Assembly: GCF_031998825.1 (NCBI RefSeq)
Contig: NZ_DAMACX010000006.1
Location: 1 to 64,000, forward strand
Source of the DNA: Pseudescherichia sp031998825
Lineage (GTDB): Bacteria > Pseudomonadota > Gammaproteobacteria > Enterobacterales > Enterobacteriaceae
Direction of reading: 5' to 3'
DNA: 64,000 bases
In this document: positions 56,745 to 64,000 of the stretch, piece by piece
Numbering within the stretch: position 1 is the stretch's first letter
Layout: each line of letters begins with the position of its first letter
Position numbers and translations under genes: made by a program
The notes under the pieces: generated by a model
Seen by the model: the letters and a program-made list of their open reading frames with translations, nothing else
Database searches by the model: none
What the model was told of the DNA's origin: nothing

Positions 56745-57940
56745 GGCGTGTGCATCGCACCGTTCGGCAGGCGGCTTTGTGTCCATTCGTGGGGACGATA
56801 CACCACCGGGAAATGCGCCAGCGCTGTTTCATCCACCTGCATACCGATGCCCGGACGGTCGATCGGATACATATACCCGCCCTCCGCCTGCGGCGCATTG
56901 GGGAACACCGTCAGGGTATTGGCCTGCGGCGGGATAAACTCCTGGATCGCTGCGTTATGCAGGTGAATATTAAGATGGGTGTTCACCGCTACGCCGATGG
57001 GCGTCATGTCTGGCGGCCCGTGCCATGCCAGCCGCACGCCAAATGCCTGACACAGGACCGCTAGCTTAAGTGCTGGGGTAATACCGCCAATCTGTGACAC
57101 ATGGCAGCGGATAAAGTCGATCTGCCGATTAACGATCACATCGTGCCACTCGGCCGGATTGTTAAACAGCTCGCCCAGCGCCAGCGGCACGCTGCTGTGC
57201 GCCCGGACCTGCGCTAACCAACCGCTCTGCTGCGGTGAGACGATATCTTCCAAAAACCAGGGCTGATAAGGCTCCAGCGCCTTCGCCAGCTGAATCGCCT
57301 GCTGCGGAAACAGCCGCTCGTGTACGTCATGCAGAATATGGAAACGCTGGCCGTACTTCTCGCGCAGCGCTTTAAACATGGCGAGGGTATTTGCCATGTA
57401 TTCATCCTGATCGTAATAGGCACCCGGCGTCGGTTCGCGGGTGGCATGTAAGTCCTGCGGCGTGCCGCCGTAAAAACCGAGCTGGCAGCGAATGTAGCGA
57501 TAACCTTGCGCAAGCAGGGCATCTACCTGAGGATAGAGTTGATCCATGCTTTCACCTGCGGCATGACTGTAAACCGCTATCGCGTCTTTCGATTTACCCC
57601 CAAACAGCTGATAGAGCGGCATTCCCGCCAGCTGGCCTTTGATATCCCACAGCGCCATATCCACCCCCGCGATGGCGTTGTTCATCACCGGGCCATTTCG
57701 CCAGTAGGCGTTTACCTGCATCATCTGCCACAGATCTTCAATGTGATTGCCGTCGCGCCCCATCAGCAACGGTTGCAGATATTCATCCACCATGGCTTTT
57801 ACCGCCAGCGGCCGCTGCTGAAACGTGGCGCAGCCATAACCGACGATATTTTTATCCGTGGTGACTTTGACCAGCACCAGGTTATGGCGATCCGGGCGGG
57901 TGATAAAGCATTCAACGTTGGTGATGATAGTGGGTGTCAT
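56741..57940 (-). CDS. Enolase-superfamily sugar-acid dehydratase (mannonate/gluconate type)
   Basis: The 399-residue member of the RspA/ManD-related subgroup has VDMALWDIKGQLAGMPLYQLFGGKS, the KxR-equivalent RYIRCQLGFYGG, a metal-ligand region HDVHERLFPQ...FLEDIVSP...LGELFNN, and HGPPDMTPIGVAVNTHL. It is distinct from rspA in this window. The substrate cannot be predicted. It is divergent from the PTS gene. Confidence 0.88.
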   Translation of the reverse strand: MTPTIITNVECFITRPDRHNLVLVKVTTDKNIVGYGCATFQQRPLAVKAMVDEYLQPLLMGRDGNHIEDLWQMMQVNAYWRNGPVMNNAIAGVDMALWDIKGQLAGMPLYQLFGGKSKDAIAVYSHAAGESMDQLYPQVDALLAQGYRYIRCQLGFYGGTPQDLHATREPTPGAYYDQDEYMANTLAMFKALREKYGQRFHILHDVHERLFPQQAIQLAKALEPYQPWFLEDIVSPQQSGWLAQVRAHSSVPLALGELFNNPAEWHDVIVNRQIDFIRCHVSQIGGITPALKLAVLCQAFGVRLAWHGPPDMTPIGVAVNTHLNIHLHNAAIQEFIPPQANTLTVFPNAPQAEGGYMYPIDRPGIGMQVDETALAHFPVVYRPHEWTQSRLPNGAMHTP

Positions 57941-58021
57941 GGTCGCTCCTGACGGCTGACTAAAAGCAGATTACGGCGACTATTATTCCTGCTCTTTTTT
58001 ACCGATTACCAGCACTTTATT

Positions 58022-58135
58022 TTGGTCTGCACAGAGGCATTGAATGGCGTAAAAACCAGACCAATTGAGCATAAAACCTGTTCAGTTTGCTTCCCATACC
58101 TGCTTTTGTGAGCATCGTCACTTTTTATTGGTCTG
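58022..58135. promoter_or_regulatory. Three TTGGTCTG half sites in the dehydratase/PTS intergenic region
   Basis: TTGGTCTG occurs at 58022-58029 and 58128-58135 on the plus strand and inverted (CAGACCAA) at 58057-58064, with AATTGGTCTG extended in the inverted copy. They lie between the divergent starts at 57940 and 58210 and are plausible sites for the nearby UTRA GntR protein. Confidence 0.5.
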
Positions 58136-58209
58136 TTTATCGCTGCAGCCTTCCCGTAGACTTCTTCAGCATTGAAGATGCCGTCATCAAGGCAGACGAG
58201 GAGCAGGAA

Positions 58210-59675
58210 ATGAGTAATCCAGCCATCATCAACGCGCTGATCCAGGGCGTTGGCGGTCGAGAAAATATCAATAAAGTCTGGCACTGCATGACGCGTCTGC
58301 GCTTCGATCTGGTGGATGAGGCGAAGATCAATCAGCAAGCCGTTACCCAGTTACCCGGCGTATTGGGCGCGCAGCTGCAAAGCGAGCAGTTTCAGGTGAT
58401 CATCGGCCCGCAGGTCAATTACTGGTATCAGCAGATCGGCGGCGACGTCGCTGCTGAGCCAGCCAACGCGTCTCCAGCCAAAGCGAAAAGGGGGCTGGTT
58501 TCGCTGTTTATGGATACGGTTTCTGGGGTCTTCGGCCCCATCGTACCGGCTATCGCGGGGGCGGGCATGATCAAAGGCTTGCTGGCCGGTTTCATTGCCA
58601 TGAATCTGCTGTCGGCAAAAAGCGATACCGTGATGGTGATCGATATGATCGCCAGCGGCGTGTTCTGGTTCCTGCCGTTTTTCCTGGCGGTTTCCGCCGC
58701 GAAGATGTTTAAAACCAACGAATATTTAGCGGCGGCGGTGGTTGCCTGCCTGATGTATCCCTCCCTGATTGAGGCGGCTAAGCAGCTGGCGAGCGGCGCA
58801 CCGGGGGCGGTGCAGGCTTACTGGTTTGCCGGTGTGCTGCCGGTATCAGTATTTAACTACGCCTCCAGCGTGATCCCGGTCATTTTCTCGGTGCTGGCGC
58901 TGAGCTATATCCATCGCGCCGTTGATCGCATCATGCCAGAGGTATTGAGAACTGTCTTTACACCCACCCTGACGCTGTTTATCACCGCGCTGGTAGCGTT
59001 AGTGGTGATTGGTCCGGTAGGTATCTGGCTAGGCAAAGGGCTGGCATGGTGTATTCAAGGCCTGTTTGATACCTCATCGGTGCTGGCGGGTTTGATTGTT
59101 GGCGCGATCCGTCCGGTGGCGATCNNNNNNNNNNAGGACTCGCCTTCTTTATAGAAGGGCTGTTTGGCGTGTCGGCCAGCTTCGCCGGACTTATCGTCGG
59201 GGCGATCCGTCCGGTGGCGATCCTGACCGGCATGCATCACGCCATGACGCCCATCGCCCTGCAAAACTTCAGCGAACATGGCTATGACATGCTGATGCCA
59301 ATGATGTGCATGGCAAACATGGCGATTGCCGGGGCGACCTTTGCCATCTGGTTCCAGAACCGTCATCGCGACGATCGTACCGTGACGCTCTCTGCGGCGA
59401 TCTCCGCGCTGCTGGGCATCACCGAACCGGCGCTGTTTGGCGTGCTGACCAAAGAGAAACGGGCATTTATTGCCGCGACGATTGCCAGCAGCGTAGCGTC
59501 GGCGTTTATCGCTTTCTTTGGCGTACGGCTGTTTGGCTACATTCTCTCCAGTATCTTTAGCCTGCCAGCCTACATCGGCCCGTGGTTCCCGTACGCCATT
59601 TCCGGCGTGCTGATCTCGCTGGTACTGTCGTTTAGCTTGACGCTGCTGTTAGTGCGGCGCAGCGCCGCACAGTAA
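58210..59675 (+). CDS. PTS system EIIBC component, interrupted by an assembly gap (probable chimera)
   Basis: The N-terminal EIIB domain (1-80) has the phosphorylation site in WHCMTRLRF (Cys26). The EIIC membrane domain runs to the end with AGAGMIKGLLAGF, LTGMHHAMTPIALQ and LLGITEPALFGV. It belongs to the glucose/sucrose/beta-glucoside-type superfamily; the sugar is unknown. The gap changes the frame. The segment GLAWCIQGLFDTS...GLIVGAIRPVAI before the Ns is repeated in similar form (GLAFFIEGLFGVS...) after them, so the two sides are probably from two paralogous genes. Removing the repeat would leave a normal length of about 455 residues. Confidence 0.8.
59125..59134. other. Assembly gap (10 N)
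   Basis: Ten undetermined bases join two contigs inside EIIC coding sequence. The 20 bases before the gap (ending GATCCGTCCGGTGGCGATC) occur again at 59204-59222 after it. Confidence 0.99.
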
Positions 59676-59685
59676 CGCCTGGCTA

Positions 59686-60630
59686 TCAGGGCAGGCGGGC
59701 GATGTTTGCGGCAATCACGCTAGCCGAGTGTCGGAATTTCGCCTGCTCATCCTCCGCCAGCTGCAACTCAATGATCTGCTGTACGCCGCTCTGGGCCAGC
59801 ACTGCCGGCACGCCGATGGCAATGTTCTCTGCGCCGTACTCTCCGTCCAGCACGCAGGAGATCGCCAGCGCACGGTGGCTACCGGTAAAGATATTGCGGC
59901 AGATCTCGGCGATTGTCCCGGCAATGCCATACTCGGTACAGCCTTTGCGGGCGTAGATATCAAAACCCTGACGGCGAACCTGCTCTGCCAGACGCTCACG
60001 ATCCAGCTCTTGACCCGTCTTACGCCGATAGACCTCGGCGATGGGTGAACCGTAGACTGAAGAGTGAGACCAGACCGGGAATTGGGTATCGCCATGCTCG
60101 CCGAGAATAAACGCATCGATACTCTGCGCGCCAATATCCAGCGTCTGGGCGAGGGAGCGGCGCAGGCGAGTGGTATCCAGCCAGACGCCGGTACCGATGA
60201 CCTGATTACGCGGCAGGCCAGAGAGCTTCCACACCTGCCAGGTGATAATGTCACACGGGTTAGTAGCAATCAGAAAGATGCCGTTAAAGCCGTTCGCCAT
60301 CATCTGCGGCACGATCTTCTTGACGATTTTTGCCGTGTTGGTTAACTCGTCCAGCCGGGTCTGGCCCGGCTGGAGCGGGCCGCCGGAGACGGTGATCACC
60401 GCGATATCGACATCCGCGCACTCGCTGGCCTCACGGGTTGAGATGGTCATCATCCCTGGCATATAGGCCGCTGCGTCTGCCAGATCCTGGGCGTGCCCCT
60501 CGACGCGATCGCGGTTGAGATCGACCAGGATCAGCTCTTCACAAATGTTCTGATTCAGCAGAGCGTACGCTGCCGATGCCCCGACGTTGCCGGTACCAAT
60601 AATCATAACTTTACGGGCTTTGGTATTCAT
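59686..60630 (-). CDS. L-lactate/2-hydroxyacid dehydrogenase (LDH/MDH family)
   Basis: The 314-residue enzyme has the NAD motif IGTGNVGASAAYALL, the substrate loop GGPLQPGQTRLDE with Gln at the position that specifies lactate over malate, NPCDI, and the catalytic histidine in GEHGD. It most resembles L-lactate or L-2-hydroxyisocaproate dehydrogenases. Such a gene is unusual in enterics, whose fermentative enzyme is D-specific LdhA. It converges on the PTS gene with 10 bp between. Confidence 0.88.
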   Translation of the reverse strand: MNTKARKVMIIGTGNVGASAAYALLNQNICEELILVDLNRDRVEGHAQDLADAAAYMPGMMTISTREASECADVDIAVITVSGGPLQPGQTRLDELTNTAKIVKKIVPQMMANGFNGIFLIATNPCDIITWQVWKLSGLPRNQVIGTGVWLDTTRLRRSLAQTLDIGAQSIDAFILGEHGDTQFPVWSHSSVYGSPIAEVYRRKTGQELDRERLAEQVRRQGFDIYARKGCTEYGIAGTIAEICRNIFTGSHRALAISCVLDGEYGAENIAIGVPAVLAQSGVQQIIELQLAEDEQAKFRHSASVIAANIARLP

Positions 60631-60719
60631 TCTTTTTCCGTTAACCGTTAATGGCGACCGCTTAAAAGTATCCCTTGCGGGTCATCGACGCAACATCCTG
60701 AAACATCTATTGTATTATC

Positions 60720-61589
60720 CTATGACGTCTGCGGCCGCTCTTGCAGCAGGGCAATAAACGCTTCCAGCGGGCGGCTCTTTGCGTCCTTACGCCATACCAG
60801 CCAGGTGGTCAGCCAGCGCCACTCCTCCACCAGCGGCCAGGCAGAGACCTGCTGATGGCCGGGCATGCTCTCCAGCATGGAGCGCGGCATCAGCGCCAGC
60901 CCGGCTCCGGCTATCACGCAGGCCAGCATTCCATGGTAAGACTCCATTTCGTGGATTTTGCCGGGCATTGCGCCCGCCGCCTTGAACCAGCTCTCAAAGT
61001 GACGGCGGTAGGAGCAGTTGGCGCGAAAAGCATAGATGCTCATCCCGTTAACCCGCATGGCGTCATCGACAGGGGCATGCCCGCCAGGGGCAACGATCAT
61101 CATCTCCTCCCGGTAGACCGGAATGCCCTCCAGGCCTGGATGCATCAGCGGCCCGTCAACAAATGCCGCGCTTAGCCGACCCTCAATCACCCCGTCGATC
61201 ATGGTTCCGGACGGCCCGGTGGCGAGATCAAACTGGATACGCGGATAGCGCTGATTGAAGTCGGCCAGGGTAGCGGGAATGCGTACGGCGGCGGTGCTCT
61301 CCAGTGAACCGAGGGAAAAGAGCCCCTGCGGTTCGTCCCCGGCGACGACGTTGCGCGCCTCTGCAACCAGATCGAGGATCTGCTGGCTATAGCGTAAAAA
61401 GCTGTGCCCGGCGGGCGAGAGACGCAGGCGCTGGTTTTCGCGAATAAAGAGATCCACGCCTAAATCGGCCTCCAGCTGGCGGATGCGCGTCGTCAGGTTC
61501 GAGGGAACCCGATGCACCCGCTGTGCGGCCTGGGTAATGCTGCCGGTCTGCGCCACGGCGTTAAACATCTCAAGCTGGGTTAAATCCAT
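60720..61589 (-). CDS. ptrR: LysR-family regulator PtrR (YneJ)
   Basis: The 289-residue LysR-type regulator matches E. coli PtrR/YneJ. The N-terminal HTH is QLEMFNAVAQTGSITQAAQRVHRVPSNLTTRIRQLE. It is divergent from sad, which it controls in E. coli as part of putrescine/nitrogen use. The intergenic space is 104 bp. Confidence 0.93.
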   Translation of the reverse strand: MDLTQLEMFNAVAQTGSITQAAQRVHRVPSNLTTRIRQLEADLGVDLFIRENQRLRLSPAGHSFLRYSQQILDLVAEARNVVAGDEPQGLFSLGSLESTAAVRIPATLADFNQRYPRIQFDLATGPSGTMIDGVIEGRLSAAFVDGPLMHPGLEGIPVYREEMMIVAPGGHAPVDDAMRVNGMSIYAFRANCSYRRHFESWFKAAGAMPGKIHEMESYHGMLACVIAGAGLALMPRSMLESMPGHQQVSAWPLVEEWRWLTTWLVWRKDAKSRPLEAFIALLQERPQTS

Positions 61590-61693
61590 ATCATTCTCGA
61601 TTTGTGAATGGTTAGGTTAATATTATTCAGTTTTCAGAAATAGCAGAGTAGGCCAGGATAAAGCAAGTTCCCTGTTTATAAGAGAGATAAATA

Positions 61694-63082
61694 ATGTCCA
61701 TTTCCGCCAAAACGCACGCACTATCTATTAACCCGGCAACGGGCGAACAGCTCTCGGCCCGCCCGTGGGCAACCTCGGCAGAGGTCGAGACGGCTCTGGC
61801 CGCCGCGCAGCAGGGTTTCCGCCAGTGGCGCGAGCAGAGCGTGGATCAACGCGCCCAGGCGCTGCGTAACGTGGGTGCCGTTCTGCGTCAGCACGGTGAG
61901 AAAATGGCCCAGCTGATTAGCGCCGAGATGGGCAAACCCATTCTGCAGGCTCGGGCTGAGGTAGCAAAATCAGCCAACCTCTGCGACTGGTATGCCGAAC
62001 ATGGCCCGGCCATGCTGGCGAGCGAGCCGACTCAGGTAGAGAATAACCAGGCGGTGATTGAGTACCGTCCGCTGGGGGCGATCCTGGCGGTGATGCCATG
62101 GAACTTCCCGGTCTGGCAGGTGCTGCGCGGTGCGGTGCCGATCCTGCTGGCGGGTAACAGCTACCTGCTGAAACATGCCCCTAATGTGCTGGGCTGCGCC
62201 GAGCTGCTGGGCGATATCTTTCGCGAGGCGGGTCTACCGACAGGCGTCTTTGGCTGGGTAAACGCCACTAACGAAGGCGTAAGCCAGGCGATCAACGATC
62301 CGCGTATTGCTGCGGTGACCGTCACCGGTAGCGTGCGTGCCGGGGCGGCAATCGGTGCCCAGGCGGGTGCGGCATTGAAAAAATGCGTGCTGGAGCTGGG
62401 CGGGTCCGATCCCTTTATCGTGCTTAACGACGCCTCGCTCGATCTGGCCGTTAAGGCGGCGGTGGCCGGTCGTTATCAGAATACCGGACAGGTCTGCGCC
62501 GCGGCGAAACGCTTTATCGTTGAAGCAGGCGTAGCAGAAGCCTTTACCGAAAAATTTATTGCCGCAGCGGCCGCGCTGAAGCTGGGCGCACCGGATGTAG
62601 AAGAGAACTACCTCGGGCCGATGGCGCGTTACGATCTGCGCGACGAGCTGCATGCTCAGGTGGAAGCCACCCTGAATGAAGGGGCCACGCTGCGCCTTGG
62701 CGGGGAGAAGATCAGCGGGGAGGGCAACTACTATCCGGCAACGGTGCTCACCGGCGTGACGTCGAAGATGACCGCATTCCGTCAGGAGCTGTTTGGCCCG
62801 GTAGCCACGATTACCGTCGCCGATGATGCTGAGCACGCTTTAGCCCTGGCAAACGACAGCGACTTCGGTCTCTCGGCAACCCTTTTCAGCGCTGACGAGG
62901 CGCGGGCGAAAGTACTGGCTGCGCGCCTTGAGTGTGGCGGCGTGTTTATCAACGGCTACAGCGCCAGCGATGCCCGCGTGGCGTTTGGTGGCGTGAAGAA
63001 GAGCGGCTTTGGTCGCGAGCTGTCACATTTTGGCCTGCATGAGTTCTGCAACGTGCAGACAGTGTGGAAAGATCGTCTGTAA
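61694..63082 (+). CDS. sad: Succinate semialdehyde dehydrogenase Sad (YneI)
   Basis: Sad is an NAD-dependent aldehyde dehydrogenase that oxidises succinate semialdehyde from putrescine and GABA degradation. The 462 residues match E. coli YneI. They show the NAD-site MPWNFPVWQVLR, the general base Glu234 in LELGGSDP and catalytic Cys268 in NTGQVCAAAKR. In E. coli glsB follows. Here a terminator and a chemoreceptor gene follow instead. Confidence 0.95.
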   Translation: MSISAKTHALSINPATGEQLSARPWATSAEVETALAAAQQGFRQWREQSVDQRAQALRNVGAVLRQHGEKMAQLISAEMGKPILQARAEVAKSANLCDWYAEHGPAMLASEPTQVENNQAVIEYRPLGAILAVMPWNFPVWQVLRGAVPILLAGNSYLLKHAPNVLGCAELLGDIFREAGLPTGVFGWVNATNEGVSQAINDPRIAAVTVTGSVRAGAAIGAQAGAALKKCVLELGGSDPFIVLNDASLDLAVKAAVAGRYQNTGQVCAAAKRFIVEAGVAEAFTEKFIAAAAALKLGAPDVEENYLGPMARYDLRDELHAQVEATLNEGATLRLGGEKISGEGNYYPATVLTGVTSKMTAFRQELFGPVATITVADDAEHALALANDSDFGLSATLFSADEARAKVLAARLECGGVFINGYSASDARVAFGGVKKSGFGRELSHFGLHEFCNVQTVWKDRL

Positions 63083-63097
63083 TCGCTAGCGTAACCT

Positions 63098-63131
63098 GCG
63101 CGGCACCGCTGTTTATTCAGCGGTGCCGCGC
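63098..63131 (+). terminator. Hairpin after sad
   Basis: GCGCGGCACCGCTG-TTTATT-CAGCGGTGCCGCGC is a perfect 14-bp stem. The T tract is poor, but the stem is strong enough to end transcription. Confidence 0.65.
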
Positions 63132-63198
63132 TGTCATGGTTCTGTCGTAGACTCACGCGCAGTGTGTCGTTTCAGAAGATGAGTTACAGAAGAATATC

Positions 63199-64000
63199 AT
63201 GAATTTAACTAAAATTTTTCCGTCTCTATTTCGCCGGGCTACGCCACGGCAGTTTGGCCTGCTGGCAGGGATATTGTGCATTATCGGCTTGTTCTCCGCG
63301 CTTCAGATCTCCTCATCTCTTCTCCTCTCCCGTTCCCTCCACGATGCCCAGCATCACGAGCAGCTGAACCAGCAGGCTATCCTGCAGCAGGCCAAGGTCG
63401 ATGAGGCGCGCGTTGCGCTGCTGGCAGCCAGCGATCTGCTTAACCGCGCAGGCGTCTATTTTATGCAGGACCAGGCCACCGGCTCCGAGGGCAGCTGGCA
63501 TAGCCTGATGGATGAGGCCCAGCAGGCGCTGGAAAGCTCGCAGAAAAGCTGGCAGGCGTGGCGAGCGCTCAATCCCCCGGAGGATGAGGGGTTAGTTAAC
63601 AGCTACCAGCTCTTCTACGGCGCGATCAAAGAGCAGGCGGATGCCCTGACCCGCAGCCAGTCCATCGACGCCTTTTTTGCCGTACCGGCCCAGGCGTTTC
63701 AGGCTGACTTCAACGATAACTTTGCCCGCTTCCGCACGGCCAGCGATGCACGCGCAGAGGAGGGCAGGCAGACGCTGATGGCCCGCCTGGCGAATCTGCA
63801 ATACCTCTTTATTCTGGGACCGGCGCTGCTGCTGGTGATCGCTATCGCCGTCTGGTTTGGCATGTCGCGCTGGGTGATCGCCCCTCTTAAACGGCTGATT
63901 ACCCATATCAATCAGCTTGCCGCCGGGGATCTCTCCGTGGCGCCGCCGCCAGTGACCTGTTTTAACCGGGAGATCGGCCAGCTCAGCGTCAGTATTGAGG
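63199..64000 (+). CDS. Methyl-accepting chemotaxis protein, N-terminal part (cut by window edge)
   Basis: The first 267 residues of a transmembrane chemoreceptor are visible. They comprise TM1 (about 20-42, LLAGILCIIGLFSALQISSSLLL), a periplasmic four-helix-bundle TarH-type ligand domain (about 45-195), TM2 (about 200-222, LFILGPALLLVIAIAVWFGM) and a HAMP domain starting RWVIAPLKRLITHINQLAAGDLSV. The signalling domain lies beyond the window. The ligand is unknown. The ribosome site is weak (CAGAAGA). Confidence 0.88.
   Translation, partial: MNLTKIFPSLFRRATPRQFGLLAGILCIIGLFSALQISSSLLLSRSLHDAQHHEQLNQQAILQQAKVDEARVALLAASDLLNRAGVYFMQDQATGSEGSWHSLMDEAQQALESSQKSWQAWRALNPPEDEGLVNSYQLFYGAIKEQADALTRSQSIDAFFAVPAQAFQADFNDNFARFRTASDARAEEGRQTLMARLANLQYLFILGPALLLVIAIAVWFGMSRWVIAPLKRLITHINQLAAGDLSVAPPPVTCFNREIGQLSVSIE

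Noticed and set aside
58210..59675. A true frameshift mutation in the PTS gene
   Set aside because: The frame change is at a run of Ns with unknown real length, and the duplicated flanking sequence points to assembly rather than mutation.

Overview
The window is a chromosomal segment of a member of the Enterobacteriaceae. Most genes are close homologues, often near-identical in protein sequence, of E. coli K-12 genes from about 30-36 min (pntB, uspE-fnr-ogt, smrA, ydgD-ydgU-asr, ynfM-ynfL, mlc, ynfK, ynfABCD, rspAB-ydfJIH-ydfG-dcp, ydeE-eamA-marBAR-marC-sotB, ptrR-sad). Species-variable genes between these blocks, high-GC coding sequence and BIME/REP elements suggest the Enterobacter/Leclercia/Lelliottia side of the family rather than Escherichia; the species cannot be read from the sequence. 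One 10-N assembly gap lies at 59125-59134.

Layout. 1-4.4 kb: end of pntB, uspE, fnr, ogt, a homologue of the small RNA McaS, and smrA. 4.4-9.3 kb: a stress-type cluster (YghA-like SDR, GH15 glycosidase, YciE-like ferritin fold) followed by small unknown genes. 9.4-12.8 kb: two complete type II toxin-antitoxin modules (ParD-like/RelE-like and mqsRA) around an EAL-domain gene remnant and ydgD-ydgU-asr, with an RstA box before asr. 12.8-19.3 kb: M32 carboxypeptidase, ynfM/ynfL, mlc with its own operator, bioD2 (ynfK) and ynfD. 19.3-31 kb: a compact eight-gene urea operon on the minus strand (atzF-uca-gntR-urtABCDE). It is headed by an excellent sigma-54 promoter and a palindromic GntR-type operator placed over the predicted transcription start, and is likely a nitrogen-scavenging unit: urea import, ATP-dependent carboxylation to allophanate, then hydrolysis to ammonia and CO2. 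31.2-39.7 kb: ynfC, ynfB, ynfA, then the rsp/ydf sugar-acid module (dehydratase RspA, dehydrogenase RspB, intact MFS transporter YdfJ, mannonate oxidoreductase-type YdfI, repressor RspR) and ydfG.

39.8-45.4 kb: dcp, followed by an AT-richer islet of six small genes (membrane proteins, histidine phosphatase, cupin, GNAT, unknown). A second, degraded copy of the dcp 3' end lies at its far side, which suggests an integrated islet with no surviving integrase. 45.5-49.9 kb: very small, highly charged proteins, secreted small proteins, an FtrA-like regulator, a rhodanese, and a MetE-like methyltransferase with a MetR site and three tandem met boxes upstream. 49.9-55.4 kb: ydeE, eamA, the mar locus with conserved MarR operators and marbox, marC and sotB. 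55.7-60.6 kb: an orphan HTH antitoxin-like gene and a sugar catabolic cluster (UTRA GntR regulator, enolase-superfamily dehydratase, PTS EIIBC, LDH-like dehydrogenase). The EIIBC reading crosses the gap with homologous sequence on both sides, so it is probably a chimera of two paralogues. 60.7-64 kb: ptrR, sad, and the start of a methyl-accepting chemotaxis protein.

The strongest candidates for a second look are the sigma-54/GntR-controlled urea amidolyase operon, the dcp-end duplication around the islet, the MetR/MetJ-controlled MetE-like gene, the McaS homologue with a changed 5' half, and the pair of oppositely charged miniature proteins at 45.6-45.9 kb.
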